Positions 9,344 through 17,683 of a stretch of DNA of 64,000 nt are shown here, piece after piece. A model generated the notes under the pieces. The model was not told where the DNA came from. It was given only the letters and a program-made list of their open reading frames with translations, and ran no database searches. A program made the translations under genes and the position numbers. Origin of the DNA: Catellatospora sp. IY07-71 (GTDB taxonomy: Bacteria; Actinomycetota; Actinomycetes; Mycobacteriales; Micromonosporaceae); NCBI RefSeq assembly GCF_018326265.1, contig NZ_AP023360.1, forward strand, positions 7,065,001-7,129,000, given 5' to 3'. The stretch's first letter is position 1. Every line of letters begins with the position of its first letter.

Positions 9344-10261
9344 GTGGCCGACTTCGACGTCCTCGTGCTGGGCGGTGTCGGTGTCGACACCATCGTGCCG
9401 GTGCCCGAGCTGACCGTGCCGCCGGGCGACTTCCTGCAGGTGGGACCCATCCGCGACTACGTCGCGCACTCCGGCAACGGGGTCGCGCTCGGCTGCCACG
9501 CGCTCGGGCTGCGCACCAAGCTGATCGACTTCCTCGGCGCGGACCCGCTGGGCGAGCTGGTGCTGGCCCGGTACGCCGCGCTCGGCCTGGACTTCAGCCA
9601 CCTGACCGCGCCGAACGGCACGCCGCGCGCGGTGAACCTGGTCGACCGGGCCGGGCACCGGTTCTCCTTCTTCGACGCCCGCCACCCGGCCGAGCTGACC
9701 CTGCCCCGCGACTTCTACCTGCCGTTCCTGTCGCGCACCCGGCACGCGCACGTCGCGTCGGCGCGGGCGGCGGGCGCGTTCGCCGACGCGCACCGGCTTG
9801 GCGTCACCACCTCCACCGACCTGCACGCCTGGAGCGGCGAGCACGACTGGATCTGGGCGATGGCCCGCGCCGCCGATCTGGTCTTCCTGAGCGCCCAGGC
9901 CGTGCCGGACCGGATCGAGCAGCTCATGCACGACGTCCTGGACACCGGCCGGGCGAGCGTGGTCGTGGCCACGCAGGGTGCCGCAGGCTGCCGGGTGCTC
10001 ACCCGCGACGAGCCACGGGTGCGCCGATTCCCGGCGGTGCCGCCGGAGCGGCCGGTGGTCGACAGCAACGGCGCGGGCGACGGGTTCAGCACCGCGTTCC
10101 TGAGCGGGTGGCTGGCGGGCGGGCCGATCGAGGAGTGCGCGCTGGCCGGGGCGGTGTCCGGCGCCTTCGCCTGCGGCGCGCCCGGCACGCACGAGGAGCT
10201 GATGACCGCCGCGCAGCTGGCCGCGGGCGTCGCGCGGGCGAAGGCGGCGGTCAGTCCTTGA
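9344..10261 (+). CDS. PfkB family carbohydrate kinase
   Basis: This 305-residue ribokinase-fold sugar or nucleoside kinase has an N-terminal strand VLGGVGVDTIVPV, a substrate motif HSGNGVALGCHALG, and the PfkB signature VVDSNGAGDGFSTAFLSGWL whose Asp is the catalytic base. The specificity cannot be read from the sequence. GTG 9344 has GGAAGG upstream. Its 3' end overlaps the convergent VTC gene by 11 bases. Confidence 0.85.
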   Translation: MADFDVLVLGGVGVDTIVPVPELTVPPGDFLQVGPIRDYVAHSGNGVALGCHALGLRTKLIDFLGADPLGELVLARYAALGLDFSHLTAPNGTPRAVNLVDRAGHRFSFFDARHPAELTLPRDFYLPFLSRTRHAHVASARAAGAFADAHRLGVTTSTDLHAWSGEHDWIWAMARAADLVFLSAQAVPDRIEQLMHDVLDTGRASVVVATQGAAGCRVLTRDEPRVRRFPAVPPERPVVDSNGAGDGFSTAFLSGWLAGGPIEECALAGAVSGAFACGAPGTHEELMTAAQLAAGVARAKAAVSP

Positions 10262-11006
10262 TCGCCTCGTGTTCGGCCAGGGCGTCGGCGCGCTCCTGCA
10301 GCAGCGCGCGGAGCCGGTCGGTGTCGGTGCGGGTGGACGCCGCGTCGGCGCCCAGGTGGAAGTCGCGGTCACGGCCGCGTACCCGGTGGTCCAGGGTGAC
10401 CCGCAGGCCCAGGTCGGCGTCCCGGCCGACATAGGCCTCGCGGTGGTAGCCGGTCATCGCGACCGGGCGCAGATCCAGCCCCTGGACCAGGCCCAGGACC
10501 TCCTGGAGGAACGCGGTCTGGCCGGGCTGGTGCTCGGCCAGGCGGCGGCCGTCGCACAGCAGCCGCGCGTCGGCGTACGGCATCGCGACGCGGCGCTTCT
10601 GGGTGACCCGGTTGACCCGCTGCTTGATCTCGACGTAGACGGTGGTCCCGTCACCGATCGTGGCGCGGTCGCCGTAGTGGCGTACCCGCAGCTTGCGCCG
10701 GAAGCGCAGGCCCTCGATCTTCTCCCAGTAGAAGCGCAGCTGCCGGGTGTCGTAGTAGACGCTCCAGACGCCGTAGCCGGTCTCGCCCGCGTGGCCGTCC
10801 AGGTCGAGCCGGGCGCGCAGCTCCGCACGCAGCGCCGCCAGGCGGGACGTGTGCACCAGGTACTTGATCTCGTAGCGGTTGAACGCGTGCAGCGGGCTGG
10901 GCGCCCGCAGCGCGTGCCCTCGATCTTCTGCCGCGTGCGGGGCGTGACCCGGGTCTGGTTCGCCGACGTCGGGCGCGGACGGCGCGGAGCGGGGGCGCAG
11001 GCGCAT
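10251..11006 (-). CDS. VTC domain-containing protein (polyphosphate polymerase-like)
   Basis: This 251-residue protein has the VTC/CYTH-like tunnel fold: RYEIKYLVHTSRLAALRAEL, SVYYDT, KIEGLRFRRKLRVRHYG, VYVEIKQRVNRVTQKRR and GYHREAY. These supply the basic residues that line the polyphosphate tunnel in yeast Vtc4. Bacterial members usually sit beside a DUF4956 membrane protein or CotH kinase, but neither is here. ATG 11006 follows GAGAGG. The frame stays open to 11156, but the extension is not conserved and a role in polyphosphate synthesis is inference. Confidence 0.75.
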   Translation of the reverse strand: MRLRPRSAPSAPDVGEPDPGHAPHAAEDRGHALRAPSPLHAFNRYEIKYLVHTSRLAALRAELRARLDLDGHAGETGYGVWSVYYDTRQLRFYWEKIEGLRFRRKLRVRHYGDRATIGDGTTVYVEIKQRVNRVTQKRRVAMPYADARLLCDGRRLAEHQPGQTAFLQEVLGLVQGLDLRPVAMTGYHREAYVGRDADLGLRVTLDHRVRGRDRDFHLGADAASTRTDTDRLRALLQERADALAEHEAIKD

Positions 11007-11143
11007 TCGCGGATCGATCCTCTCGGCCGGTGAACTCCGGATGGCGTACAGGTGAACGCACATCCTGAACCGGCAATCTCGGAAGCCTCCACAGAGGATG
11101 CTGGGAATTGACTGGGAACGTCCGCAAGACCTCCTGGTGAACA

Positions 11144-11183
11144 AAGCTCCCGCCATGCCGCGAGAGCAGCGTGACGGGAGCTT
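11144..11183. terminator. hairpin downstream of the DUF4832 gene array
   Basis: AAGCTCCCG (11144-11152) pairs with CGGGAGCTT (11175-11183) across a 22-base loop. It lies 30 bases beyond the stop of the last DUF4832-type gene (read leftwards) and before the VTC gene. Confidence 0.55.
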
Positions 11184-11212
11184 CGATCATGGGCGGGTGC
11201 CCGCGGTGGGGG

Positions 11213-11866
11213 CTACTGGAAAGAGATGCTGTCGATCGTGACGGTGGAGCTGCCGCCGTACCAGAAGCCCATGGCCAGCTGGGACGGGGAGTTGCGGTTG
11301 ATGCCGTTGGCCACCATCGGGATCCTGATGTCCTGGTAGGACGTCGTGATCACCGGGCGCGCGCCGCCGTCGAGGGTGAAGTCGCCGAACACCTTCGTCG
11401 CGCCGCCCAGGCCCAGGTTGAAGTGGGCCTGCTCGCCACCGGCCGCGCCCTTGATGCGCACGACCAGGTAGGTCCTGGTGGTCAGGTCGACGCCGACGTC
11501 CGAGCCGAACCAGCCGCAGTTGTTGTAGCGCAGGCTCAGCGCCCCGCCGGTGACGACGCCGGAGCCGCCGCCGTCCAGGAAGCAGTTGGCGCCGGTCCAC
11601 TTGCCGAGGTCGTTCTGGTTCGACGACGGGTAGGCCGGGGTGCCGTCGAAGTTGTCCAGCACCAGGCCGGTCGGCGCGGGCGGGGTCGCATCCGTGGTCA
11701 CGGACACCGCATTGCTCGCCGCCGAGCGGTTACCTGCCGCGTCCCGCGCCTTGACCGTGTACGAGTACGCGGTCGACGCGGTCAGCCCGGTGTCGGTGAA
11801 CGAGGTGCCGGTCGGGCTGCCGACCAGGGTCGACCCGCGGAACACCTCATAGCCCGTCACCGCGAC
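11213..11866. repeat. module repeat A1 (FnIII tail plus C-terminal module), paralogous to 13801-14454
   Basis: This stretch and 13801-14454 encode almost the same protein module, aligned at a constant offset of 2588 bases with long identical DNA blocks. It indicates duplication or gene conversion between adjacent genes. Confidence 0.8.
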
Positions 11867-13729
11867 GTTGTCGGTCGACGCGGTCCAGGACAGGCTGACC
11901 GTGGTGTCCGACTTGCCGGTCGTCGACAGGGTCGGCGCGCTCGGGGCGGTGCAGTCCCCCGAGCAACCGGTGGTCGTCGCCGACACGGTGGCCGAGGTGC
12001 CCGAGGCGTTGCCCGCCGCGTCCACCGCCCGGACCGCGTACTGGTAGGTCTGCCCCGGCGAGCGCCCGGTGTCGGTGAGCGTGGTCCCGGCCGAGGTGCC
12101 GACCTGCACGCCGTTGCGCAGCACCTGGTAGCCGGTCACCCCGACGTTGTCGGTCGCGGCCGACCAGGACAGGGACACGCTGGTGTCGGTCACGCCGGTC
12201 ACCGCCAGGCCGGCGGGCGTGGACGGCGCGGTGCAGTCACCGGTGCAGGTGCCGACGGTGACAGCGGTGGACAGCACGTTGTAGCCGTTGGTCGCGTCCC
12301 AGGTGCCGGTGTTGGCCAGGCGGACGGAGTACTCCGGCCGGGACTGGAGCCCGGCAGCGGCGTCGGGCAGCCACAGCGCCAGCTTGTACGTGCCCGCCGT
12401 GACGTTGCCGGGCACCGCGGCGTTGGCGGTGACCGTGCTCGCCCCGGGCAGCCAGGCGCGCGGGTCGACGCCGTTCAGCGGCAGGTTGTAGCGCTGGGTG
12501 GCGCTGTGCAGCACGAGGTGGACGGGCCGGGTCCGGATCAGGCCGGACCAGCCGTCGTTGCTCAGGTGCGCCGTGAAGGCGAGGTTCGTGCCGGGCGTGA
12601 CGGACGTGGGGAAGGTCGCGTCCTGCAGCCGCAGCCGGTAGCCGAGTTTGCGCTTGATGCGCACGAAGCAGGTCTCCGCCGGGTCGTTGCCGGCGGCGGC
12701 CAGGTTCGCGGCCTTCCACTTGTCGGTGTTGACCGCCGCGTAGTCCTCGTTGATCTCGCTGAAGTTCAGCCTGTTCATCTCGGTCTGCGCGTTGACGCAG
12801 GCGGCGTCGTTGTAGCCGTCCGAGCCGCAGGTCTCCCCGCCGACCATCTTGTTGAACCCGGTCGAGGTGGCCAGGTCGTACATCCACTGCTTCTTCTGCT
12901 CGATGTAGTACCAGCCCATCCAGGACGGGTTGTCGTAGGTGCCCATGTCGTTGACGTCGGCCAGGAAGCAGTCGTTGTGGAAGCCGACGCGGTCCTTCTG
13001 CGCCTGGGTGATCGTGCAGCCGCCGGGCACGACGCAGCTGGTCGGGTCGACCACCTCCTTGATGTAGATCGGGTAGCGCATGACCACCGGCATGCTCGCC
13101 GGGGTGGTGTCGAGGATCTTCTTGGCGATGCGGTATCGGGCGGGCGCCTCCTCGACCGAGGACGGGTTGGTCAGGGTGCCGGTGTGCCACTCGCCCCAGG
13201 CGCCGAGATAGCCGGTCTCCAGGTGCAGCACGACGTCGGCGTTCGCGGTGATCACCGCGTTGACCTGGCCAATGTGCTCCAGGATGCGGGACTCGTCGAC
13301 GCTGGCGTAGCCGTCCCAGGTGTACGCGGGGCGCAGCACGATCTTCATACCCGCTGCCCGGACTGCGGCCAGGCCGGAGGCCAGGTTGTCGAGCAGGGCC
13401 TGCGGCAGCGGGGCCGTCTTGTACTTGTCCAGGTGCAGGTAGCTGTGGATCAGCCGGTTGCCGTTGTTCTTCGCCCGGGTGAAGGTGCGGTCGAGCAGGT
13501 CGGGGTTGAAGCCGGGGATGGTGGCGGCGTCGACGTAGTCGTTGACCGCCGGGTCGTTGATGATCTCGTAGCGGTTGTGGTAGCCGCGTTCGGGGTTGGC
13601 GAACGCGGTGGCCAGGTCAGCGGTGTAGGTGAACGTGGCGGCCTGCGCGGGTGCGGCGGGCAGCGCCACGACCGCGACGGCGGCCAGTAACGTTGTCGCG
13701 ATGGACATCCGCAGTGAGCGGGTGGACAT
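11213..13729 (-). CDS. secreted DUF4874/DUF4832 protein with two FnIII domains and a C-terminal carbohydrate-binding-like module
   Basis: This 838-residue protein has a signal peptide (residues 1-30, ending PAAPAQAA). A DUF4874-like N-terminal domain (FANPERGYHNRYE, about 35-205) contains GYLGAWGEWHTGTL. A DUF4832-like domain (about 215-430) carries VGFHNDCF and GGETCG. Two fibronectin type III repeats (about 440-620) and a 190-residue beta-rich C-terminal module (from LVLDNFDG) follow. The fold is probably a TIM-barrel, glycoside-hydrolase-like, with the Glu of WGEWHT a candidate catalytic acid (inference). Codon 14 is TTA (13688-13690), a rare leucine codon that implies dependence on the bldA-type tRNA. 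Start ATG 13729 follows AGGAAGG. It is the most divergent of the four paralogues. Confidence 0.82.
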   Translation of the reverse strand: MSTRSLRMSIATTLLAAVAVVALPAAPAQAATFTYTADLATAFANPERGYHNRYEIINDPAVNDYVDAATIPGFNPDLLDRTFTRAKNNGNRLIHSYLHLDKYKTAPLPQALLDNLASGLAAVRAAGMKIVLRPAYTWDGYASVDESRILEHIGQVNAVITANADVVLHLETGYLGAWGEWHTGTLTNPSSVEEAPARYRIAKKILDTTPASMPVVMRYPIYIKEVVDPTSCVVPGGCTITQAQKDRVGFHNDCFLADVNDMGTYDNPSWMGWYYIEQKKQWMYDLATSTGFNKMVGGETCGSDGYNDAACVNAQTEMNRLNFSEINEDYAAVNTDKWKAANLAAAGNDPAETCFVRIKRKLGYRLRLQDATFPTSVTPGTNLAFTAHLSNDGWSGLIRTRPVHLVLHSATQRYNLPLNGVDPRAWLPGASTVTANAAVPGNVTAGTYKLALWLPDAAAGLQSRPEYSVRLANTGTWDATNGYNVLSTAVTVGTCTGDCTAPSTPAGLAVTGVTDTSVSLSWSAATDNVGVTGYQVLRNGVQVGTSAGTTLTDTGRSPGQTYQYAVRAVDAAGNASGTSATVSATTTGCSGDCTAPSAPTLSTTGKSDTTVSLSWTASTDNVAVTGYEVFRGSTLVGSPTGTSFTDTGLTASTAYSYTVKARDAAGNRSAASNAVSVTTDATPPAPTGLVLDNFDGTPAYPSSNQNDLGKWTGANCFLDGGGSGVVTGGALSLRYNNCGWFGSDVGVDLTTRTYLVVRIKGAAGGEQAHFNLGLGGATKVFGDFTLDGGARPVITTSYQDIRIPMVANGINRNSPSQLAMGFWYGGSSTVTIDSISFQ

Positions 13730-13757
13730 GGTGGCCTTCCTGATCATCGGGAGGGTA

Positions 13758-13794
13758 GGCCGCCTGGCCGGGTCGGGAGCCCTGCCAGGCGGCC
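13758..13794. terminator. intercistronic hairpin in the DUF4832 array
   Basis: GGCCGCCTGGC (13758-13768) pairs with GCCAGGCGGCC (13784-13794) over a 15-base loop, in the 71-base gap after the stop of the second paralogue. It may terminate or attenuate transcription into the next gene. Confidence 0.6.
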
Positions 13795-13800
13795 GGGCTG

Positions 13801-14454
13801 CTACTGGAACGTGATGTGGTCGATGGAGATGGTGGAGCTGCCGCCGTACCAGAAGCCCATGGCCAGCTGGGACGGGGAGTTGCGGTTGATGCCGTTGGCC
13901 ACCATCGGGATCTTGATGTCCTGGTAGGACGTCGTGATCACGGGGTGTGCGCCGCCGTCGAGGGTGAAGTCGCCGAAGACCTTCGTCGACCCGCCCAGGC
14001 CCAGGTTGAAGTGGGCCTGCTCGCCGCCTGCGGCGCCCTTGATCCGCACCACGAGATACGTGTACGAGGACAGGTCCACGCCGACGTCCGAGCCGAACCA
14101 GCCGCAGTTGTCGTAGCGCAGGCTCAGCGCTCCCCCGGTGACGACGCCGTTGCCGCCGCCGTCCAGGAAGCAGTTGCCGCCGGTCCACTTGCCCAGGTCG
14201 TTCTGGTTCGACGACGGGTACGCGGGCGTGCCGTCGTAGTTGTCCAGCACGAGCCCGGTGGGCGGCTGCGGTGCGGCGCTGGTGGTCACCGACACCGTGT
14301 TGCCGGCCGCCGAACGGTTGCCCGCCGCGTCTCGTGCCTTGACCGTGTACGAGTACGCGGTCGACGCGGTCAGCCCGCTGTCGGTGTACGTGGTCCCCGC
14401 CGGGCTGCCGACCAGCGTCCCACCTCGGAACACCTCGTAGCCGGTCACGCCGAC
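13801..14454. repeat. module repeat A2, paralogous to 11213-11866
   Basis: This is the second copy of the FnIII tail plus C-terminal module. Only scattered substitutions separate it from 11213-11866, far fewer than between the catalytic-like domains of the two genes. Confidence 0.8.
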
Positions 14455-16197
14455 GTTGTCGGTCGCGGCCGACCACGACAGGGACACGCTGGTGTTCGTC
14501 ACGCCGGACACCGCGAGGCCGGCCGGGGCCGACGGCGCGGTGCAGTCACCGGTGCAGGTCCCCGAGGTGCTGACTGCGCCGAGGTCGACCCAGCCGTCCG
14601 CGCCCTGGTTGGCGTTGGCGAACGACAGCGGCAGGCGTGGCCGCCACTGGTCGATGATCCAGTCGGTGAGCCTGCTGGCGGCGGGGCGGGCGCGCAGCAC
14701 GTCCGCGGTGACCGCCTCCAGCGGGTTGCGTACCTTCAGGACCAGGCTGTAGCTGCCCGCGGGCACACCCGCGGTGCTGACGGTGGTGGAGAAGTCGACC
14801 GGCCGGCCGAAGTCGAGATACTTCGGATCGGCGCCCACGTTCCAGTCCGGGAACGCCCGGATCTTCAGCGGCTGCACTCCGCGCAGGTCCCACGGGGTGT
14901 CCCAGGTCTTCACGACGGCGCCCGCGCTGTTGCGCAGGCCGAGCTGCACCGTCCAGGGGTAGTAGAACGGGGCCACGCCGTCGTTCTGGACCGTCACGCC
15001 GACCTTGAGGCTGCCCGACGCGGTGGCGTTGAAGTTGGCCTGCGGGATGTGCAGGTTGTAGCCCAGCTTGCGGATGCCCGCGGCCACCTTCGGATCGGTG
15101 GGGCTGTAGCCGCCCGCACCGGTCTGGTTGATCATCCAGGTGATGTGGGTCAGCTCGGTCGCGGCGAGCACGTCGTCGACCTGCCCGGACCCGCCCGGCC
15201 AGTTGGCGTAGAGCTGCCCTTGGATCTCCGGCCGGGCCTCGCCGCCGATGGACTGGGTGACCCACCGGTTCTCGGTGCCGGTGTTGAGCTGGAGCTGCAG
15301 GAACGCGTCCGCCCAGCCGTTCATCGACATGGGCAGCGTCATGCTCTTGAGCTGCCCGCCCTCGCGGAACTCCTTGTACGGCCAGGAGTCGTCGTGGAAG
15401 CCGATGTTCGCGGTCTCCGTGCCCGCCAGCGGGTAGCGGACCTCCAGCTGGATGTTGTCGAACGCGGTGTCGTACGCCCCGATGAGGGTGCGGATGGTGG
15501 CGTCGGTCGGCATCAGGTCCGGGTAGCCGTCGGCCAGATCCCGGTCATAGGGCCAGGTATGCCACTCGCCCCACAGCCCGACCAGGCCCAGCGACATGTA
15601 CCCGATGCGTGGGTCGGCGGTGCCGCCCGGCCCGGCCTTGTCGTAGCGGGCCGCGAACGCGTTGATGAAGGTGACCAGCGCGTTGATCACGTCCGGGTCG
15701 TCGTAGTCGGGGCTGACGGTGCCCCAGAACCCGTTGGTGCGCAGCGCCATCTTGCCGTTGAGGCACGGCGGGATGCCGTTGCCGGGGTGGGTGCCGCTGC
15801 CGCCGGGGTATTCCAGGTAGAACCGGAACGCGACCTGGCGGCTCCAGACGGCCGCCTCGTCGAGGGCCTTCTCGAACACGCTCCAGTCGATGTTCGCGCA
15901 GTTGGCCGGGTCCTTCATCACCTCGTTGAGGGCGAAGTAGCTCCAGACCAGTCCCCCGGGGAACTTCGTCGACAGGTTGTCGCCGGGGAACAGGTAGGGG
16001 GCGATGCCCTTCAGGGGCTGGCCGAGCGGCGCGTCGGCGTACGCGTAGGTGTGCGTGGTGAGGCTGGTGTCCGGGCCGGGACCGGCCGGCGGGCGCGGCG
16101 GCGGGCCCGCCGGTGCCGCTGTCGCGCCGGTGCCGGCGGACACGGCCACGAGCAGCGCTGCCGCGGTGGCCGCGAGCAGCTTGCGTAGCGAGGGCAT
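13801..16197 (-). CDS. secreted DUF4832 protein with FnIII domain and C-terminal carbohydrate-binding-like module
   Basis: This 798-residue protein has a signal peptide (residues 1-27). The catalytic-like region (about 40-510) contains FRFYLEYPGG, LGLVGLWGEWHTWPYD, IGFHDDSWPYKEF and GGEARPEIQG. One FnIII domain (about 535-620) and a C-terminal module nearly identical to that of the next gene (module repeat at 13801-14454) follow. The invariant WGEWHTWPYD and GGE-RPEI blocks are shared with the two paralogues upstream. ATG 16197 has AAAGGAAC about 9 bases upstream; a TTG six codons earlier is unlikely. It is probably exported to act on an extracellular polysaccharide whose breakdown products feed the adjacent sugar importer. 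Confidence 0.82.
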   Translation of the reverse strand: MPSLRKLLAATAAALLVAVSAGTGATAAPAGPPPRPPAGPGPDTSLTTHTYAYADAPLGQPLKGIAPYLFPGDNLSTKFPGGLVWSYFALNEVMKDPANCANIDWSVFEKALDEAAVWSRQVAFRFYLEYPGGSGTHPGNGIPPCLNGKMALRTNGFWGTVSPDYDDPDVINALVTFINAFAARYDKAGPGGTADPRIGYMSLGLVGLWGEWHTWPYDRDLADGYPDLMPTDATIRTLIGAYDTAFDNIQLEVRYPLAGTETANIGFHDDSWPYKEFREGGQLKSMTLPMSMNGWADAFLQLQLNTGTENRWVTQSIGGEARPEIQGQLYANWPGGSGQVDDVLAATELTHITWMINQTGAGGYSPTDPKVAAGIRKLGYNLHIPQANFNATASGSLKVGVTVQNDGVAPFYYPWTVQLGLRNSAGAVVKTWDTPWDLRGVQPLKIRAFPDWNVGADPKYLDFGRPVDFSTTVSTAGVPAGSYSLVLKVRNPLEAVTADVLRARPAASRLTDWIIDQWRPRLPLSFANANQGADGWVDLGAVSTSGTCTGDCTAPSAPAGLAVSGVTNTSVSLSWSAATDNVGVTGYEVFRGGTLVGSPAGTTYTDSGLTASTAYSYTVKARDAAGNRSAAGNTVSVTTSAAPQPPTGLVLDNYDGTPAYPSSNQNDLGKWTGGNCFLDGGGNGVVTGGALSLRYDNCGWFGSDVGVDLSSYTYLVVRIKGAAGGEQAHFNLGLGGSTKVFGDFTLDGGAHPVITTSYQDIKIPMVANGINRNSPSQLAMGFWYGGSSTISIDHITFQ

Positions 16198-16251
16198 GGA
16201 CGTTGTTCCTTTCAACGGGACGAGGTGCAGGAACAGCGGTGCGGGGCGGTG

Positions 16252-17613
16252 TCAGCGGGTGGTGACGGTGCCCAGGTGCAGCCAGCCGGAGTGGGTGTCC
16301 TGGCCGGTGTTGGCGAAGCGCAGCGGGATGCCCTGGGGCAGCGGGTTGGCCACCCGCAGGACGATGTCGTACGTGCCGCGCCGCAGCCCACGGGTGTTGA
16401 TCGGGGTGGTCAGCTCGGCCGGGTCGGCGCCGGGCTGGATGCCGGCGACGTTCCAGGAGGTCTTCCAGCGGGCGGCGACGCGACCCGCGGCGTCGATCGC
16501 GGCCAGCTCGGCCTGCCACGGGTAGTAGAAGGGCGCGGTGCCGCGGTTGGCGACGCGCACCGACACCCGCTGCGCGCCGACGGCGGCCTCGGTGACGGTC
16601 AGCTCGTAGCCGAGCGAGCGGGCGGCGTCCAGGGCGCGGAAGTACTCCTCGCCGGTGTAGCCGGTGGCGAAGGCCTGGTGGTTGATCAGCCAGGAGGCGT
16701 GCGTCTGGTCGACCGAGGCGGCGTAGTCCTCGTACTGGCCGCAGCTGACGGGCTGCTCGAACAGGCAGTTCTGGATCTCGGGGCGCAGCTCGCCGCCGAC
16801 GGGCTCGGTGCGCCACTTGTCGGTGACGCCGTTGTCGATGAGGCGCTGCACGAAGTGCCAGGAGGTCGGCGGCAGCGTCTCGAACGCGAACGAGTCGTCG
16901 TGGTAGCCGATCGGCAGCTCCTTGTTCTCCGCGCTCGGGTAGCGGGCCAGCAGCCGGGTCTTGTCGAACGAGCCGTCGAAGGCGGCCAGGATGCGGGTCT
17001 GGATCTCGCTGTTCGGCATCCAGTTCTCGGGCTTGGTCCAGCCGTCGTACGGCCAGGTGTGCCACTCGCCCCAGAAGCCGATCAGGCCGAGCGTGACGAA
17101 GCCGATGCGCGGGTCGCCGTCGTAGCGGCGGCCGAACGCGGTGATGAAGTTCTCCAGCGCGCTGACCAGGCGCGGGTCGCTGTAGTCGGGGGCGACGCTG
17201 ACGCCGTTGTTGCCGAACTCGTCGTAGGCGTGGGTGGTCAGGCCCTGGTCGAGCAGGTACTGCGGGATGCCGGTGGGCTTGCCCGGGTAGTCGAGGTAGA
17301 ACCGGAACACGCCCTGGTGCCCGCGCGCGGCGATGGTGTTCAGCTGCCGCTCCAGCGCGGTCCAGCGGAACTCGTCCGGGCCGGTCATCACGTCGCGCAG
17401 CGGCAGGTAGAACCACTCCATGCTGTGCGGGAAGTCGTCGTAGCTGCCCGCGAACGGCAGGAACCCCTTGAGCGGGTTGTCGGCCGGGGCCGGGGCGTAG
17501 GACAGGGCCGTCCACTGGGGCGCGGCCGGGGCGGGGGTGGCCACCGCGGGGGTGGCGGCGGCCACGGTGAGGGTGGCCAACAGCGCGACGGTGAGTCGCA
17601 CGGCTCTTCTCAT
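16252..17613 (-). CDS. secreted single-domain DUF4832 protein
   Basis: This 453-residue protein has a signal peptide (MRRAVRLTVALLATLTVAAA). It has only the catalytic-like core, with NPLKGFLPF, FRFYLDYPG, TLGLIGFWGEWHTWPYD, IGYHDDSF and GGELRPEIQNC. The C-terminal beta-sandwich-like tail contains GTAPFYYPW. It lacks FnIII and binding modules, so it is the minimal form of the family in this array. ATG 17613 follows GAGGAAAC. It probably belongs to the same leftward transcription unit as its neighbours (gaps 70 and 54 bases), although a hairpin precedes it. Confidence 0.82.
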   Translation of the reverse strand: MRRAVRLTVALLATLTVAAATPAVATPAPAAPQWTALSYAPAPADNPLKGFLPFAGSYDDFPHSMEWFYLPLRDVMTGPDEFRWTALERQLNTIAARGHQGVFRFYLDYPGKPTGIPQYLLDQGLTTHAYDEFGNNGVSVAPDYSDPRLVSALENFITAFGRRYDGDPRIGFVTLGLIGFWGEWHTWPYDGWTKPENWMPNSEIQTRILAAFDGSFDKTRLLARYPSAENKELPIGYHDDSFAFETLPPTSWHFVQRLIDNGVTDKWRTEPVGGELRPEIQNCLFEQPVSCGQYEDYAASVDQTHASWLINHQAFATGYTGEEYFRALDAARSLGYELTVTEAAVGAQRVSVRVANRGTAPFYYPWQAELAAIDAAGRVAARWKTSWNVAGIQPGADPAELTTPINTRGLRRGTYDIVLRVANPLPQGIPLRFANTGQDTHSGWLHLGTVTTR

Positions 17614-17639
17614 GACTGTTTCCTCGCAGGGTGATATGG

Positions 17640-17663
17640 CCGGCCGGGCGGGTGCCCGGCCGG
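17640..17663. terminator. intercistronic GC-rich hairpin in the DUF4832 array
   Basis: CCGGCCGGGC (17640-17649) pairs with GCCCGGCCGG (17654-17663) over a 4-base loop, just after the stop at 17684 and ahead of the next gene (leftward reading). Confidence 0.6.
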
Positions 17664-17683
17664 ATCTTCGGTGGGTATGGGGG

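Noticed and set aside
11171-13690. 839-codon rightward open frame opposite a DUF4832 gene
   Set aside because: It is Gly/Arg/Val/Asp-rich antisense of a well-supported gene, has no domain, and is the usual shadow in very GC-rich DNA. The same applies to 13816-16188 and 17537-20233.
11213-14476. 1087-codon leftward frame spanning two DUF4832 genes
   Set aside because: Residues before the ATG at 13729 are a shifted-frame reading of the neighbouring gene. The signal peptide marks the true start.
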